Below are positions 16,621-25,147 of a stretch of 54,131 bases of DNA, one piece after another. The DNA comes from JBFXJF01 sp050175155 (GTDB taxonomy: Bacteria; Bacillota; Bacilli; Tepidibacillales; Tepidibacillaceae), in contig JBFXJF010000013.1 of the NCBI GenBank assembly GCA_050175155.1, forward strand, positions 1 through 54,131, given 5' to 3'. Numbering within the stretch: the stretch's first letter is position 1; each line of letters starts with the position of its first letter. The translations under genes were made by a program, and so were the position numbers. The notes beneath the pieces are model-generated. The model searched no databases, had not been told where the DNA came from, and was given only the letters and a program-made list of their open reading frames with translations.

Positions 16621-16818
16621 ATGCCTGGTAGAAATGCTACTGGTCCTTCCGGAATGGGACCTAAGACAGGAAGAGGAATGGGTAATTGCAATACCCAAAC
16701 AAGTAGTGACAACCAAACTCAAGGTCAAACTCAAGGTCAAACTCTTGGTCTAGGTCGAGGACAAGGACTAGGTCGAGGACGGGGTCAAAATAGAGGACTA
16801 GGTCGAGGTCGTGGATAA
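16621..16818 (+). CDS. DUF5320 small Gly/Gln/Arg-rich protein
   Basis: A 65-residue protein beginning MPGRNATGPSGMGPKTGRGMGNC, the signature of DUF5320. The rest is low complexity: QGQT repeats, then LGRGQGLGRGRGQ-type repeats ending GRGRG. One cysteine is present. Relatives often neighbour DUF134 and iron-molybdenum-cofactor-type proteins in anaerobes; DUF134 is indeed next. The start is ATG 16621 with AAGGAGG nine bases upstream; reading back to 16579 would swallow that site. Confidence 0.8.
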   Translation: MPGRNATGPSGMGPKTGRGMGNCNTQTSSDNQTQGQTQGQTLGLGRGQGLGRGRGQNRGLGRGRG

Positions 16819-16837
16819 AGGAAGAAATTATTTAATT

Positions 16838-16866
16838 AAAAGGGTGATTAGATCGCCCTTTTTTTA
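16838..16866 (+). terminator. Terminator after the DUF5320 gene
   Basis: AAGGGTGAT and ATCGCCCTT pair with a TAG loop, followed by a run of T. Confidence 0.9.
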
Positions 16867-16933
16867 TGGATATAATTAAATTATAGTAGATACATAAATA
16901 TTATCTAATATTTGGAATGGAGTTGTTTAATTA

Positions 16934-17308
16934 ATGTCAAGACCAAGAAAGCAAAAGAGAGTATGCGGTCTTCCCCAATTTTATTTATACGGTCCATTAA
17001 GTCAAAAGGAGCACTTTAGTCAACAAATAAATATGACTATAGAAGAGTATGAATCAATAAGATTAATAGACCTAGAAGATCTTGATCAAGAAGATTGCGC
17101 AGAAATAATGGGCGTAGCACGTTCTACTGTTCAAAGACTATATAATGATGGTAAGAAAAAGTTAGCAGAAAGTTTAGTTAATGGAAAGGTTTTAAAAATT
17201 GATGGAGGGGACTATGTTTTATGTAATCTAGTCGGTAATGAATGTTCACCTTGTTTAGGAAGAGGGCACAGATTTCAAAATGGTAGAAAAGGTAGATATA
17301 ATAACTAA
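16934..17308 (+). CDS. DUF134 DNA-binding protein
   Basis: A 124-residue protein of the DUF134 (UPF0251) family, MSRPRKQKRVCGLP at the N-terminus. The middle is a sigma-70 region 4-like helix-turn-helix (DLDQEDCAEIMGVARSTVQRLYNDGKKKLAESL). The C-terminus has a cysteine cluster (CNLVGNECSPC), which could hold a metal. It is probably a transcriptional regulator; its targets are unknown but may include the DUF5320 gene 115 bases upstream. Confidence 0.85.
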   Translation: MSRPRKQKRVCGLPQFYLYGPLSQKEHFSQQINMTIEEYESIRLIDLEDLDQEDCAEIMGVARSTVQRLYNDGKKKLAESLVNGKVLKIDGGDYVLCNLVGNECSPCLGRGHRFQNGRKGRYNN

Positions 17309-17427
17309 AGTATTATAAGGAAAGGGAATTTATAGTCAAAGTTTGAAATAATAAAAATATAGAGTGATTTAGCGGTACCTTAGTGATAACATTATAATTA
17401 AATAAGGGATGAAGGGGTATGGGTTAT

Positions 17428-19161
17428 ATGAATATTTTCTATAATATTAAACTAAGGGAAAAGTTAATAATAAATTTTTTGATTATTGTTTCCTTAATAC
17501 TTATACTGGCTTATATTAGCACTAACAATATGAATAAAATTAATAGTAATCTTGAACGGATTTATAATGAGGGGTTTACTACTAATTTGATTCTTACAGA
17601 AATTCAAAAGAATCTGAATTACTCCCAGATAGAAGTTAACAATCTTCTGTATAAATCAACCGTTAGTAATGATGTTAGTATCATAGCTAATTCAGAAAAG
17701 GAATTATCTGAGATAGATAAAACAATAGATAATTTAATTAAACAATACGAGGCTACTAATCCAAGAAAAGAATCCAAGGAAACAATGGAAGAATTTAAGT
17801 ATACTTATATTCAATTTACAGAACAAAGAGATTCTATGTCCCACATTATCAGCAGCGATATTGGCAACATAGATATAGCATATAGTAATTTAGAAGAAAA
17901 ATTTGATAGTTTAAATAATTTTATAAGTGAGATTATTGATACTAATATTAGTGAAGCTACTTTTCTTAAAAATGAAAGTGCAAATAATTATGAAAGTTCA
18001 TATATAAATTTTTTAATTATTATAGGTATAATAATTATTATGGGTTTAATATCTAATAGTATATTAGCTTTTAGTCTAACTGGTCCTCTAAAGATGACAG
18101 TAAAACATGCAAATAGTATGGCCTCTGGTGATTTTTCAAATAGACTATCACAAAAATATTTAAACAGAAAAGATGAAATTGGAGAGATCGTAAATGCTTT
18201 TGATAATATTAATGTTAAATTAAAGAATCTACTTATTAGTTTCTCTGATCGTAGCATGGAAGTAAGTTCATTAAGTGAGGAACTTAGTGCGACAGTTCAA
18301 GAAGTGAGCGCTCAAATCCAAAACATTAATAGTAATGTTCAACAAATTGCTGCAGGTAGCGAGGAGATAGATAATTCAGTAAATAAAATGTCTTTATCAA
18401 GTAATCAAATTCTTGAACAAGCTAATATATTGGATGAGAAGTCAGTTGAGGGTAGCAATATTGTAAAAGAAATAAAATTTAGAGCAGAAAAGATGAAAAA
18501 TGAAGGAAATAATTCCAAAATAAAATTAAAAATTTTAAATCAAGAAAAATTGTCAGAGATCCATCAAGCAATTGAAAAGGGGAAAATAGTAGATGGAATA
18601 GGGACGATGGCAGACGATATCTCAAGTATAGCTGACCAAACTAATCTTCTTGCATTAAATGCTTCTATCGAGGCGGCACGTGCAGGGGAGCACGGGAAAG
18701 GATTTGCTGTTGTAGCTGATGAAGTGAAAAAACTTGCAGAACAATCTTCTTTAACGGTAAATAATATTAAAAAAGTAATATTAGAGGTAAAAGCTGCTTT
18801 TGATGATATAGCTAATAGTTCCAAGGGGTTAATAGAATTCATCGAAAAAGATGTAATAGTCAATTACGAAGGTTTAATAGAAACCGGTGAGTTATATGAA
18901 AAAGATGCTCGAACTGTAGAGATATTAGTAAATGATTATAAAAATAGAGCTGTTGAGATAAGAAATAATATAGAACAATTTAATTTATCGTTAGAAATGG
19001 TAGCAGGTGCGATAGAGGAATCAAATTTAGGATCGCAGGAGATTTATGATAATGTTAGTCAGACTGCTACTGCAATTGAGGAGGTCTCCAAAGTAGCTGA
19101 ATCTCAAGCAAATATTTCAGAAGAGTTAAATAAAGATATTATTGATAATTTTAAATTATAA
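17428..19161 (+). CDS. Methyl-accepting chemotaxis protein
   Basis: Transmembrane chemoreceptor of about 577 residues. One span is near residues 15-33 and a second (FLIIIGIIIIMGLISNSILAF) near 195-215, enclosing a four-helix-bundle-type sensor region with no known ligand. A HAMP segment follows, then the signalling coiled coil. The signalling tip is clear: IADQTNLLALNASIEAARAGE and GKGFAVVADEVKKLAEQS, which contacts CheA/CheW. ATG at 17428 is chosen since GAAGGGG lies 10 bases upstream; an ATG at 17419 abuts it. No che or flagellar genes lie nearby. Confidence 0.88.
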   Translation: MNIFYNIKLREKLIINFLIIVSLILILAYISTNNMNKINSNLERIYNEGFTTNLILTEIQKNLNYSQIEVNNLLYKSTVSNDVSIIANSEKELSEIDKTIDNLIKQYEATNPRKESKETMEEFKYTYIQFTEQRDSMSHIISSDIGNIDIAYSNLEEKFDSLNNFISEIIDTNISEATFLKNESANNYESSYINFLIIIGIIIIMGLISNSILAFSLTGPLKMTVKHANSMASGDFSNRLSQKYLNRKDEIGEIVNAFDNINVKLKNLLISFSDRSMEVSSLSEELSATVQEVSAQIQNINSNVQQIAAGSEEIDNSVNKMSLSSNQILEQANILDEKSVEGSNIVKEIKFRAEKMKNEGNNSKIKLKILNQEKLSEIHQAIEKGKIVDGIGTMADDISSIADQTNLLALNASIEAARAGEHGKGFAVVADEVKKLAEQSSLTVNNIKKVILEVKAAFDDIANSSKGLIEFIEKDVIVNYEGLIETGELYEKDARTVEILVNDYKNRAVEIRNNIEQFNLSLEMVAGAIEESNLGSQEIYDNVSQTATAIEEVSKVAESQANISEELNKDIIDNFKL

Positions 19162-19178
19162 AAATCTAGCCAATCATA

Positions 19179-19598
19179 TCAAACATTTTCAATAGGGGAA
19201 ACAGTAAATTTACCATAATTAACACCTTTCAAACTAATGATCTGATCACTAAGGAGTTGTAACTCATTTGCCTTTCCTTTTATGATTATTAGTTCTAGAC
19301 AATTATGTTTATCAATATGGAAGTGCATAGTTCCTAAAATTTGATCGTGGTAATTATGCTGAATATCGGTAATCTCCTCAATTAAATGGTTTTGGTGATG
19401 ATCATAAAAGATAAGGATACTACCAGCTACATATTGGTTTTTTTCCTCCCATACTTGTTTTACTAAAGCTTCTCGAACTAAATCTCGAACAGCTTCAGAA
19501 CGGTTTTTGTAGCCCTTATTCTCGATTAGTTTATCAAACTTATTTAAAAGCTCTTTATCCATAGAAACTCCAAAACGAGTTAAATGTTGCTCAGACAA
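19179..19598 (-). CDS. nikR: Nickel-responsive regulator NikR
   Basis: Ribbon-helix-helix repressor that binds DNA when loaded with nickel; 139 residues. The N-terminal DNA-binding part is LTRFGVSMDKELLNKFDKLI...NRSEAVRDLVREAL. The C-terminal ACT-like domain has the nickel ligands in HDQILGTMHFHIDKHNCLEL (His, HxH and Cys). TTG at 19598 is chosen because GGAG lies eight bases upstream; the longer reading from 19616 would contain that site. It converges with the chemoreceptor gene. No nickel transporter lies beside it, so the target is elsewhere. Confidence 0.93.
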   Translation of the reverse strand: MSEQHLTRFGVSMDKELLNKFDKLIENKGYKNRSEAVRDLVREALVKQVWEEKNQYVAGSILIFYDHHQNHLIEEITDIQHNYHDQILGTMHFHIDKHNCLELIIIKGKANELQLLSDQIISLKGVNYGKFTVSPIENV

Positions 19599-19807
19599 TT
19601 TTAAAACTCCTTTCAATAGAGTTATTATTAGAATAAGTGGTTGCTAAAGATATTGGGATTTAATTATTTAAAAAAGCTAATACTATTGTAAAGTATTTAT
19701 TATAAATATTGCAATCTTTTCAAATTTTAAAACATCTGGGTTATATTCTAAACTAGATATTGATATAATATTTATTGACCAAAATGATAGTCGAGAGGAA
19801 GTTAATT

Positions 19808-20347
19808 ATGAGTAAGAAAGAATATCTTAAACCACCTGAAGTGTTAGTAGAGGAAGGTAAAAAATACTTTGCAATAGTCCATACAAATAAAGGTATTATA
19901 AAACTGGAATTATTTTCACTTTCTGCACCACTAACAGTAAGCAATTTTATTTTCTTAGCAAAGGAAGATTATTATAACAATATTGTTTTTCACAGAATAA
20001 TAGAGTCGTTTATGATACAAACGGGTTGTCCTTCGGGAAATGGTTATGGTGGACCGGGTTACACTTTTCAAGATGAACTTCCACCTTTTAAAAAATATAG
20101 ACCGGGTATTGTAGCAATGGCTAATTCTGGACCAAATACAAATGGAAGTCAGTTTTTTATATGTTCTGGCAATGATAGTGAATTACTTAATCGTCAACCT
20201 AATTATACAGTATTTGCCGAGGTTATTGAGGGAATGGATACAGTCAATAAGATTGCAAAAGTAGAAGTAGGATATTCACAAACAGGGGAATTAAGTAATC
20301 CGCTTGAAGAAGTATATATGGAAAAAATAGAGATTGAAGAGAAATAA
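19808..20347 (+). CDS. Cyclophilin-type peptidyl-prolyl cis-trans isomerase
   Basis: Catalyses prolyl cis-trans isomerisation in protein folding; 179 residues, cytoplasmic (no signal peptide). Key motifs are FHRIIESFMIQTGCPSGNG, GIVAMANSGPNTNGSQFFI and PNYTVFAEVIEGMD, which supply the active-site Arg, Gln and Phe residues. It is of the short bacterial PpiB type with a roughly 25-residue N-terminal extension. ATG 19808 has GAGGAAG upstream; an in-frame TTG 33 bases earlier lacks one. No operon partner. Confidence 0.93.
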   Translation: MSKKEYLKPPEVLVEEGKKYFAIVHTNKGIIKLELFSLSAPLTVSNFIFLAKEDYYNNIVFHRIIESFMIQTGCPSGNGYGGPGYTFQDELPPFKKYRPGIVAMANSGPNTNGSQFFICSGNDSELLNRQPNYTVFAEVIEGMDTVNKIAKVEVGYSQTGELSNPLEEVYMEKIEIEEK

Positions 20348-20387
20348 TAATTATTTTTAGAAAGTGTACCATTTATTATTATATTAA

Positions 20388-20416
20388 TTGACATTGTATA
20401 GTCATAATGATAATCT
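20388..20416 (+). promoter_or_regulatory. Probable promoter of the terC transcript
   Basis: TTGACA at 20388-20393 with a weak -10 candidate TAATCT at 20411-20416 (17-bp spacing), immediately before the riboswitch. Confidence 0.45.
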
Positions 20417-20424
20417 TCTATTAT

Positions 20425-20515
20425 TAAAGGGGAGTAGCTATTAAGTGACAAAGTCGTCAACACGGGAGTTTATCCTCGGCTTTGTTAGCAACTCAATTAT
20501 GTTGTTGGCAAGACC
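20425..20515 (+). ncRNA. yybP-ykoY (Mn2+) riboswitch
   Basis: AAAGGGGAGTAGC at the 5' end and GGCAAGACC at the 3' end are the conserved halves of this motif, with helix arms between them. It lies before a TerC-family gene, the classic setting. Manganese binding is known to stabilise the aptamer and disrupt the terminator, turning on metal export. Confidence 0.9.
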
Positions 20516-20550
20516 TTTATCTTAATTGATAAAGGTCTTTTTATTTTTTA
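20511..20550 (+). terminator. Riboswitch-controlled terminator before the terC-like gene
   Basis: AGACCTTTATC and GATAAAGGTCT pair perfectly and are followed by TTTTTATTTTTT. The left arm overlaps the aptamer's 3' conserved AGACC, which fits a ligand-controlled switch. Confidence 0.9.
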
Positions 20551-20587
20551 ATTTTTAAATTAATATAAACTATGGGGGAATTTTTAG

Positions 20588-21259
20588 ATGGAAATATTTA
20601 CTTCTGAATTTATTAGCGGATTATTAAGCATAGTTCTAATAGATCTTGTATTAGGCGGAGATAATGCTATATTAATTGCTTTGGCTACAAGGAAATTACC
20701 TCAAGAGCATCGCAAAAAAGCGATATTTTGGGGTGTTGTGGGGGCAATTATTGTTAGGGCAGGAATGACGGTTATTGCTATCTACATTCTAAAAATTCCA
20801 TTAATAAAATTTGTGGGTGGAGTTCTGCTTATCTGGATTGCTTATAAATTATTAATTGATAATAGTAAACATGAAGAGGTCAATTCTGGGAAAAATGTTT
20901 CGGAAGCAATTAAAACGATAATTTTTGCTGACTTGTTAATGGGTATTGATAATATATTGGCTATTGCTGGTGCAGCAAGAGGGGACATATTACTAGTTAT
21001 TTTAGGTTTATTAATAAGTATTCCAATAATCGTATGGGGTAGTAGTATTATACTTCGGTTTATTGATAGGTTCCCTATTATAATTTATATCGGATCAGGA
21101 GTTATTGCATACACTGCTGGGAAAATGATTGTAGAAGATATATGGATGCATGATAAAGTTTTTTCTCAATTTTCAGGATCTGAACTTGCTATCCCGATAG
21201 CTATAGTGGTGATTGTATTACTTTTAGGTTATTTTAAAAGAAGTAAAAGGGAAGCTTAA
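20588..21259 (+). CDS. TerC-family membrane protein, probable Mn2+ exporter
   Basis: The 223-residue protein has about seven spans and the two TerC motifs, DLVLGGDNAILIALATRKLP and DLLMGIDNILAIAGAA, whose acidic residues are thought to bind metal. Relatives YkoY and YceF (MeeY, MeeF) of Bacillus export manganese and metallate secreted enzymes. The upstream Mn2+ riboswitch supports that role here. TATGGGGGA precedes the ATG. Single-gene unit with terminators on both sides. Confidence 0.88.
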   Translation: MEIFTSEFISGLLSIVLIDLVLGGDNAILIALATRKLPQEHRKKAIFWGVVGAIIVRAGMTVIAIYILKIPLIKFVGGVLLIWIAYKLLIDNSKHEEVNSGKNVSEAIKTIIFADLLMGIDNILAIAGAARGDILLVILGLLISIPIIVWGSSIILRFIDRFPIIIYIGSGVIAYTAGKMIVEDIWMHDKVFSQFSGSELAIPIAIVVIVLLLGYFKRSKREA

Positions 21260-21307
21260 GATATTTTAATATTTTAGATTAAAACTAGGTATTTTGGGTT
21301 TTTCTCA

Positions 21308-21336
21308 GACTGTTTGGAATAAAAACAGTCTTTTTA
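21308..21336 (+). terminator. Terminator after the TerC-like gene
   Basis: AGACTGTTT and AAACAGTCT pair, followed by TTTTATTTT. Confidence 0.88.
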
Positions 21337-21438
21337 TTTTGAAATTAGAGAAAGATAATAAAAGGATAAAGAATAAAAAAGTAGAAAATATCACTTAACT
21401 TATCTAAGAGGTTAAGAAAAAATGATTGGAGCAACTTT

Positions 21439-21813
21439 ATGATTTATGGAATAGGTATTGATCTGGTTGAAATAAAACGTATAAAGAAAATACTTGAAAG
21501 AAAAGAAAAGGTTTTTTTAAATAAAATTTTAACGATTAAAGAGATGGAACAATATTTTATATTAAAAAATACTAAAAAAATAGAATATGTTGCTGGAAGA
21601 TTTGCTGGAAAAGAAGCTGTATCTAAGGCTGTAGGGGTGGGTATCGGAGCTCAACTTGGCTGGAAGGACATAGAAATATTAAATTCTATAAATGGGAGTC
21701 CCTTTGTTAAGATTAATAAAGAGTTTTCTAAAAAAAATAAACTTGTATATCATATCAGTATATCGCATACAAACGAGCTAGCTCTTGCAGAAGTAATTAT
21801 AGAGTTGATATAG
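21439..21813 (+). CDS. acpS: Holo-[acyl-carrier-protein] synthase
   Basis: Transfers 4'-phosphopantetheine from CoA to acyl carrier protein. The 124-residue size is typical. The N-terminal IYGIGIDLVEIKRI carries the metal-binding Asp, and GRFAGKEAVSKAVGVGIG the metal-binding Glu; HISISHTNELALAEVI closes the fold. It is the first gene of the acpS-nnrED-lipoprotein-alr-ndoA block, as in Bacillus (ydcB). Confidence 0.96.
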   Translation: MIYGIGIDLVEIKRIKKILERKEKVFLNKILTIKEMEQYFILKNTKKIEYVAGRFAGKEAVSKAVGVGIGAQLGWKDIEILNSINGSPFVKINKEFSKKNKLVYHISISHTNELALAEVIIELI

Positions 21814-21877
21814 ACAACTTGCATATCTTGTCATAATCGGACATACATATATTTATAGCAAGCAAGGAGGAGGAAAT

Positions 21878-23437
21878 GTGTTTTTAGTAACTGCAGAAGA
21901 AATGCGTGATATTGAAAAAGAAGTTGTAGAAAAAATAGGCATATCAAACGGAATACTTATGGAGAATGCTGGTGCTTCTGTTAGTAGAAAGATAAGAGAG
22001 AGAGTTCGGAAAGAGTTAATCTCATCAGTTATTGTACTTTCTGGACATGGTAATAATGGAGGGGATGGCTTTGTAATTGCAAGACATTTAGGGAATTCTG
22101 GGTATAATGTTGAAACCTGGCTTATAGGTGATGAAAATAGGTTATCACAAGAGAGTAAAACTAATTTATATTCACTAATAAAATGCGGCTATAAGTTAAA
22201 AGTATGGAGTGATGAAAATTTCGATACTCTAAAAGAGAGTATGGCTAATGCCGATGTTATAATCGACTCTATGTTAGGTACAGGAATTAATGGTAAGTTA
22301 AGAGACCCATATAAAGCAATCGTTGAATACGCCAACCAATTAGATATACTTAGGGTTGCAGTAGATATACCAACAGGTGTTAATTGTAATAACGGGCAAG
22401 TAGAAGAAAATGCTTTTAGAGCAGAGATTACAATTACTTTTACACTGCCAAAAGTAGGTCAACTATTATATCCAGGGGCAGGTTATGTTGGAGAATTATT
22501 AATAGAAGATATTTCGATACCACCAATTATTATAAATAAGTTGAATTTAAAGAATAATCTAATAACCTCTGAAATGGTTAAAAATTTACTTCCAGTTCGC
22601 TCCTTAATAAGTCACAAGGGAACTTATGGGCATGCATTATTAATTGGAGGTTCGAAAAACATGCCAGGGGCTCCGGCATTAGCTACAAAAGCAGCTTTAT
22701 CTGTAGGTGCGGGATTGGCAACAATAGCTGTTCCTAAATCAATTCAATCTTTGATTTTTGATTATATTCCAGAAGCAATTCACATAGGATTACCCGAACA
22801 AAGTTCTGGCAATATCTCACTGGATAGCCTAGAAATTCTTAGTGATAATATCAATACATATAGTGCCATAAGTTTTGGTATGGGAATTGGTTGTTGGGAT
22901 GAGGGGGAACACCTATTACATGGTATTCTTGATAAATTTGAAAATCCATTACTTATTGATGCAGATGGGCTGAATATCTTAAGTAATAACCTTAATGTTC
23001 TAAACAATAGAAAGTATCCGACAATATTAACCCCACATCCAGGAGAGATGACTAGATTAATAAAAAGAAGCATTGAGTATGTACAGCAAAACAGGGTAAC
23101 TGTAGCAAAAGACTTAGCAATAAACTATGGAATTTACGTTGTCTTGAAGGGTGCAAACACGATTATTACTACACCAGACGGAGAAGTATATATTAATCAA
23201 ACGGGGGGACCTGAACTAGCAAAAGGTGGCACTGGAGATGTTCTGTCTGGAATGATAACAGGATATATATCTCAAAAACTACCAATTACAGAAGCTATCA
23301 TAATTGCGGTGTATATCCATGGGCTGTCAGGTAGCTTGGTTGCTAATTCAGTATCTAATCATAGCGTACTTGCATCAGAGGTTGTTAATAATATCGGACC
23401 AGCAATATATCGTTTAATTTCAAATCACGTAGATTAA
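21878..23437 (+). CDS. nnrED: Bifunctional NAD(P)H-hydrate repair enzyme
   Basis: Repairs damaged NAD(P)H hydrates. The N-terminal epimerase domain (about 1-215) includes MENAGASVSRKI and GHGNNGGDGFVIARHL. The C-terminal ADP-dependent dehydratase domain (about 225-510) includes KGTYGHALLIGGSKNMPGAP, TPHPGEMTRLI and the catalytic Asp in AKGGTGDVLSGMI. The 519-residue fused form is common in bacteria. GTG at 21878 is the start, six bases after AGGAGGAGG; the ATG two bases earlier is in another frame and stops at once. Confidence 0.95.
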   Translation: MFLVTAEEMRDIEKEVVEKIGISNGILMENAGASVSRKIRERVRKELISSVIVLSGHGNNGGDGFVIARHLGNSGYNVETWLIGDENRLSQESKTNLYSLIKCGYKLKVWSDENFDTLKESMANADVIIDSMLGTGINGKLRDPYKAIVEYANQLDILRVAVDIPTGVNCNNGQVEENAFRAEITITFTLPKVGQLLYPGAGYVGELLIEDISIPPIIINKLNLKNNLITSEMVKNLLPVRSLISHKGTYGHALLIGGSKNMPGAPALATKAALSVGAGLATIAVPKSIQSLIFDYIPEAIHIGLPEQSSGNISLDSLEILSDNINTYSAISFGMGIGCWDEGEHLLHGILDKFENPLLIDADGLNILSNNLNVLNNRKYPTILTPHPGEMTRLIKRSIEYVQQNRVTVAKDLAINYGIYVVLKGANTIITTPDGEVYINQTGGPELAKGGTGDVLSGMITGYISQKLPITEAIIIAVYIHGLSGSLVANSVSNHSVLASEVVNNIGPAIYRLISNHVD

Positions 23438-23460
23438 TTTTCGACACATTTCCTGGGTAA

Positions 23461-23489
23461 TTGACATGGTTTTTATCAACTGTCATATA
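23461..23489 (+). promoter_or_regulatory. Possible promoter of the LolA-like lipoprotein gene
   Basis: TTGACA at 23461-23466 and CATATA at 23484-23489 with 17-bp spacing. CATATAAAT also resembles a sporulation sigma-E/K -10 element, but no matching -35 element is obvious. Confidence 0.4.
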
Positions 23490-23506
23490 AATAGGGGGAA
23501 AGTGAT

Positions 23507-24523
23507 ATGTTTAAAAGAAAGTATTTATTAATTTTACTGGCTATGATGCTTATACTTATGAGTGGTTGTGGGCAAAAAAGTTCAGAGGATATAATAGGGG
23601 ATTTAGAAGCAAACTTGGAAACACTTAAAAGTTATAAAGCCGTTGGAGCAATGACGATTGAGTCAGGAGAGTCTCCGCAAGAATATAATGTTGAAGTTTG
23701 GTATAAACAACCAGACTATTATCGTATTGCTTTAAGTAATATCAATACAAACGTGACCCAAATAATTTTAAAAAATAATGAAGGAGTTTTTGTCTTAGAA
23801 CCATCATTAAATAAAAGCTATAGGTTTAAGAGTGATTGGCCAGAATCAAATGGAGCAGTTTATTTGTTTCATTCTTTAGTATCATCTATAATTGATGATA
23901 AAGAACGATTGTTTTCTACTGAAGAGGATTTTTATATCTATGAAGTAAAGGCTAATTATGAAAATAAAACATTAAGTATGCAGAAAATATGGTTGGACAA
24001 AGACTTACGCCCTATTAAAGTTTTAGTATTCGATCCAAATCAAACAAAGCTAGTAGAAATTGTCTTTAATGAATTTGAGTTTGATTGTACTTTCGATGAC
24101 GATGCATTTAGCGTGGAAAGAAACTTAGTAGGTTGGGATTTAAATTTACTACCAGTATTTGCCAATAATGAGGAAAGTAATTTTGGAATTATTGAGCCGG
24201 CTTATTTACCAGATGGGTTGACAAAAAATACTCCAAAAATTATTAGAAATGATAACGGAACTGAAATCGTTATAAAATATACAGGTGAATATAATTTCAA
24301 CCTAATTGAGTCAAGATCAAAAGCAATAATGGCTAGTGCTCCAGAAATGTCTCAAACTGATATTGTGGACTTAGGGTATGGAATAGGATTAATTACTGAG
24401 ATGAATGAGATAAGAACACTGGCATGGACCTATAATGGGGTGGATTTCAAATTAACAGGTGATTTACCAACTGATGAAATGGTTATTGTTGCAAAGTCGG
24501 TAATTGGTCAAACTGGTAAATAG
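23507..24523 (+). CDS. LolA-like lipoprotein (YdcC-type)
   Basis: The 338-residue lipoprotein has a signal peptide ending in MSGC. The region to about residue 205 reads as a LolA-like beta fold (LKSYKAVGAMTIES, VEVWYKQPDYYRIAL, KIWLDKDLRPIKVLVFD), and a C-terminal domain (about 215-338) is of the DUF4367 kind. In Bacillus the gene at this place, ydcC, is linked to sporulation. A strong AGGGGGAAA precedes the ATG. The molecular role is unknown; lipid carriage is inferred from the fold. Confidence 0.8.
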   Translation: MFKRKYLLILLAMMLILMSGCGQKSSEDIIGDLEANLETLKSYKAVGAMTIESGESPQEYNVEVWYKQPDYYRIALSNINTNVTQIILKNNEGVFVLEPSLNKSYRFKSDWPESNGAVYLFHSLVSSIIDDKERLFSTEEDFYIYEVKANYENKTLSMQKIWLDKDLRPIKVLVFDPNQTKLVEIVFNEFEFDCTFDDDAFSVERNLVGWDLNLLPVFANNEESNFGIIEPAYLPDGLTKNTPKIIRNDNGTEIVIKYTGEYNFNLIESRSKAIMASAPEMSQTDIVDLGYGIGLITEMNEIRTLAWTYNGVDFKLTGDLPTDEMVIVAKSVIGQTGK

Positions 24524-24545
24524 TTAAATGTATTAATAAAATTTT

Positions 24546-24581
24546 AAGCTTCGGAATGAGTTTTGACTCTTTCCGGGGCTT
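24546..24581 (+). other. Long hairpin after the LolA-like lipoprotein gene
   Basis: AAGC/GCTT, CGGAA/TTCCG and GAGT/ACTC pair in one imperfect stem. No T-run follows directly, so termination is uncertain. Confidence 0.55.
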
Positions 24582-24705
24582 AGAACAATTAATCAACTTC
24601 TTACATCTAGTTTTTTATTTAGAAGTATTAGTAAGTTGCTCTTTTAATATATATAAAATATTGTTAAAATAAATAATTAGATAAAAAATAGAGGTGTAGT
24701 TTATA

Positions 24706-25131
24706 TTGAATATACTTAGAGAAGAATATCCTAGTTACTTTACAAGTCTTTTACGAAAACCAAGGGAAGTCAAGATTATAGAAACTGTTATTTTTGTTAT
24801 ATTTTTATTTTTACTAAGTATAATTTATGATTTTTCAGAAAATATGTTTAAAATAGGAGCGATTACGAGCGGTATATTAGTTTTATCTATAACTCCAGTT
24901 ATATATAAGTTAATAGTTAAACCGAGGTATACACTTACTAAAACTCATCTAATAATAGAAAAGAATGGTCGTAAAAATGAAGTTTCATTTGCAAACATTG
25001 AACAAACCTATGATTTGAGATTTTTTTTTATTGTAGATGGAAAGAAAACTCCGTTAATGGTATCCGATGAATTTATTGAGGATTTAAATAAGCAAATAGA
25101 TTTACTAAAAAGAAATAAAAAAAAACATTAA
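24706..25131 (+). CDS. Small membrane protein with PH-like domain
   Basis: A 141-residue protein with two spans (IIETVIFVIFLFLLSIIY and ITSGILVLSITPVIYKLI) followed by a short basic beta region (PRYTLTKTHLIIEKNGRKNEVSFANIEQTYDLR), the pattern of bacterial PH domains. Function unknown. The start is TTG at 24706 with GAGGTG nine bases upstream. It ends 16 bases before alr and is probably co-transcribed with it. Confidence 0.6.
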   Translation: MNILREEYPSYFTSLLRKPREVKIIETVIFVIFLFLLSIIYDFSENMFKIGAITSGILVLSITPVIYKLIVKPRYTLTKTHLIIEKNGRKNEVSFANIEQTYDLRFFFIVDGKKTPLMVSDEFIEDLNKQIDLLKRNKKKH

Positions 25132-25147
25132 AGGCGTTGAACCAACT

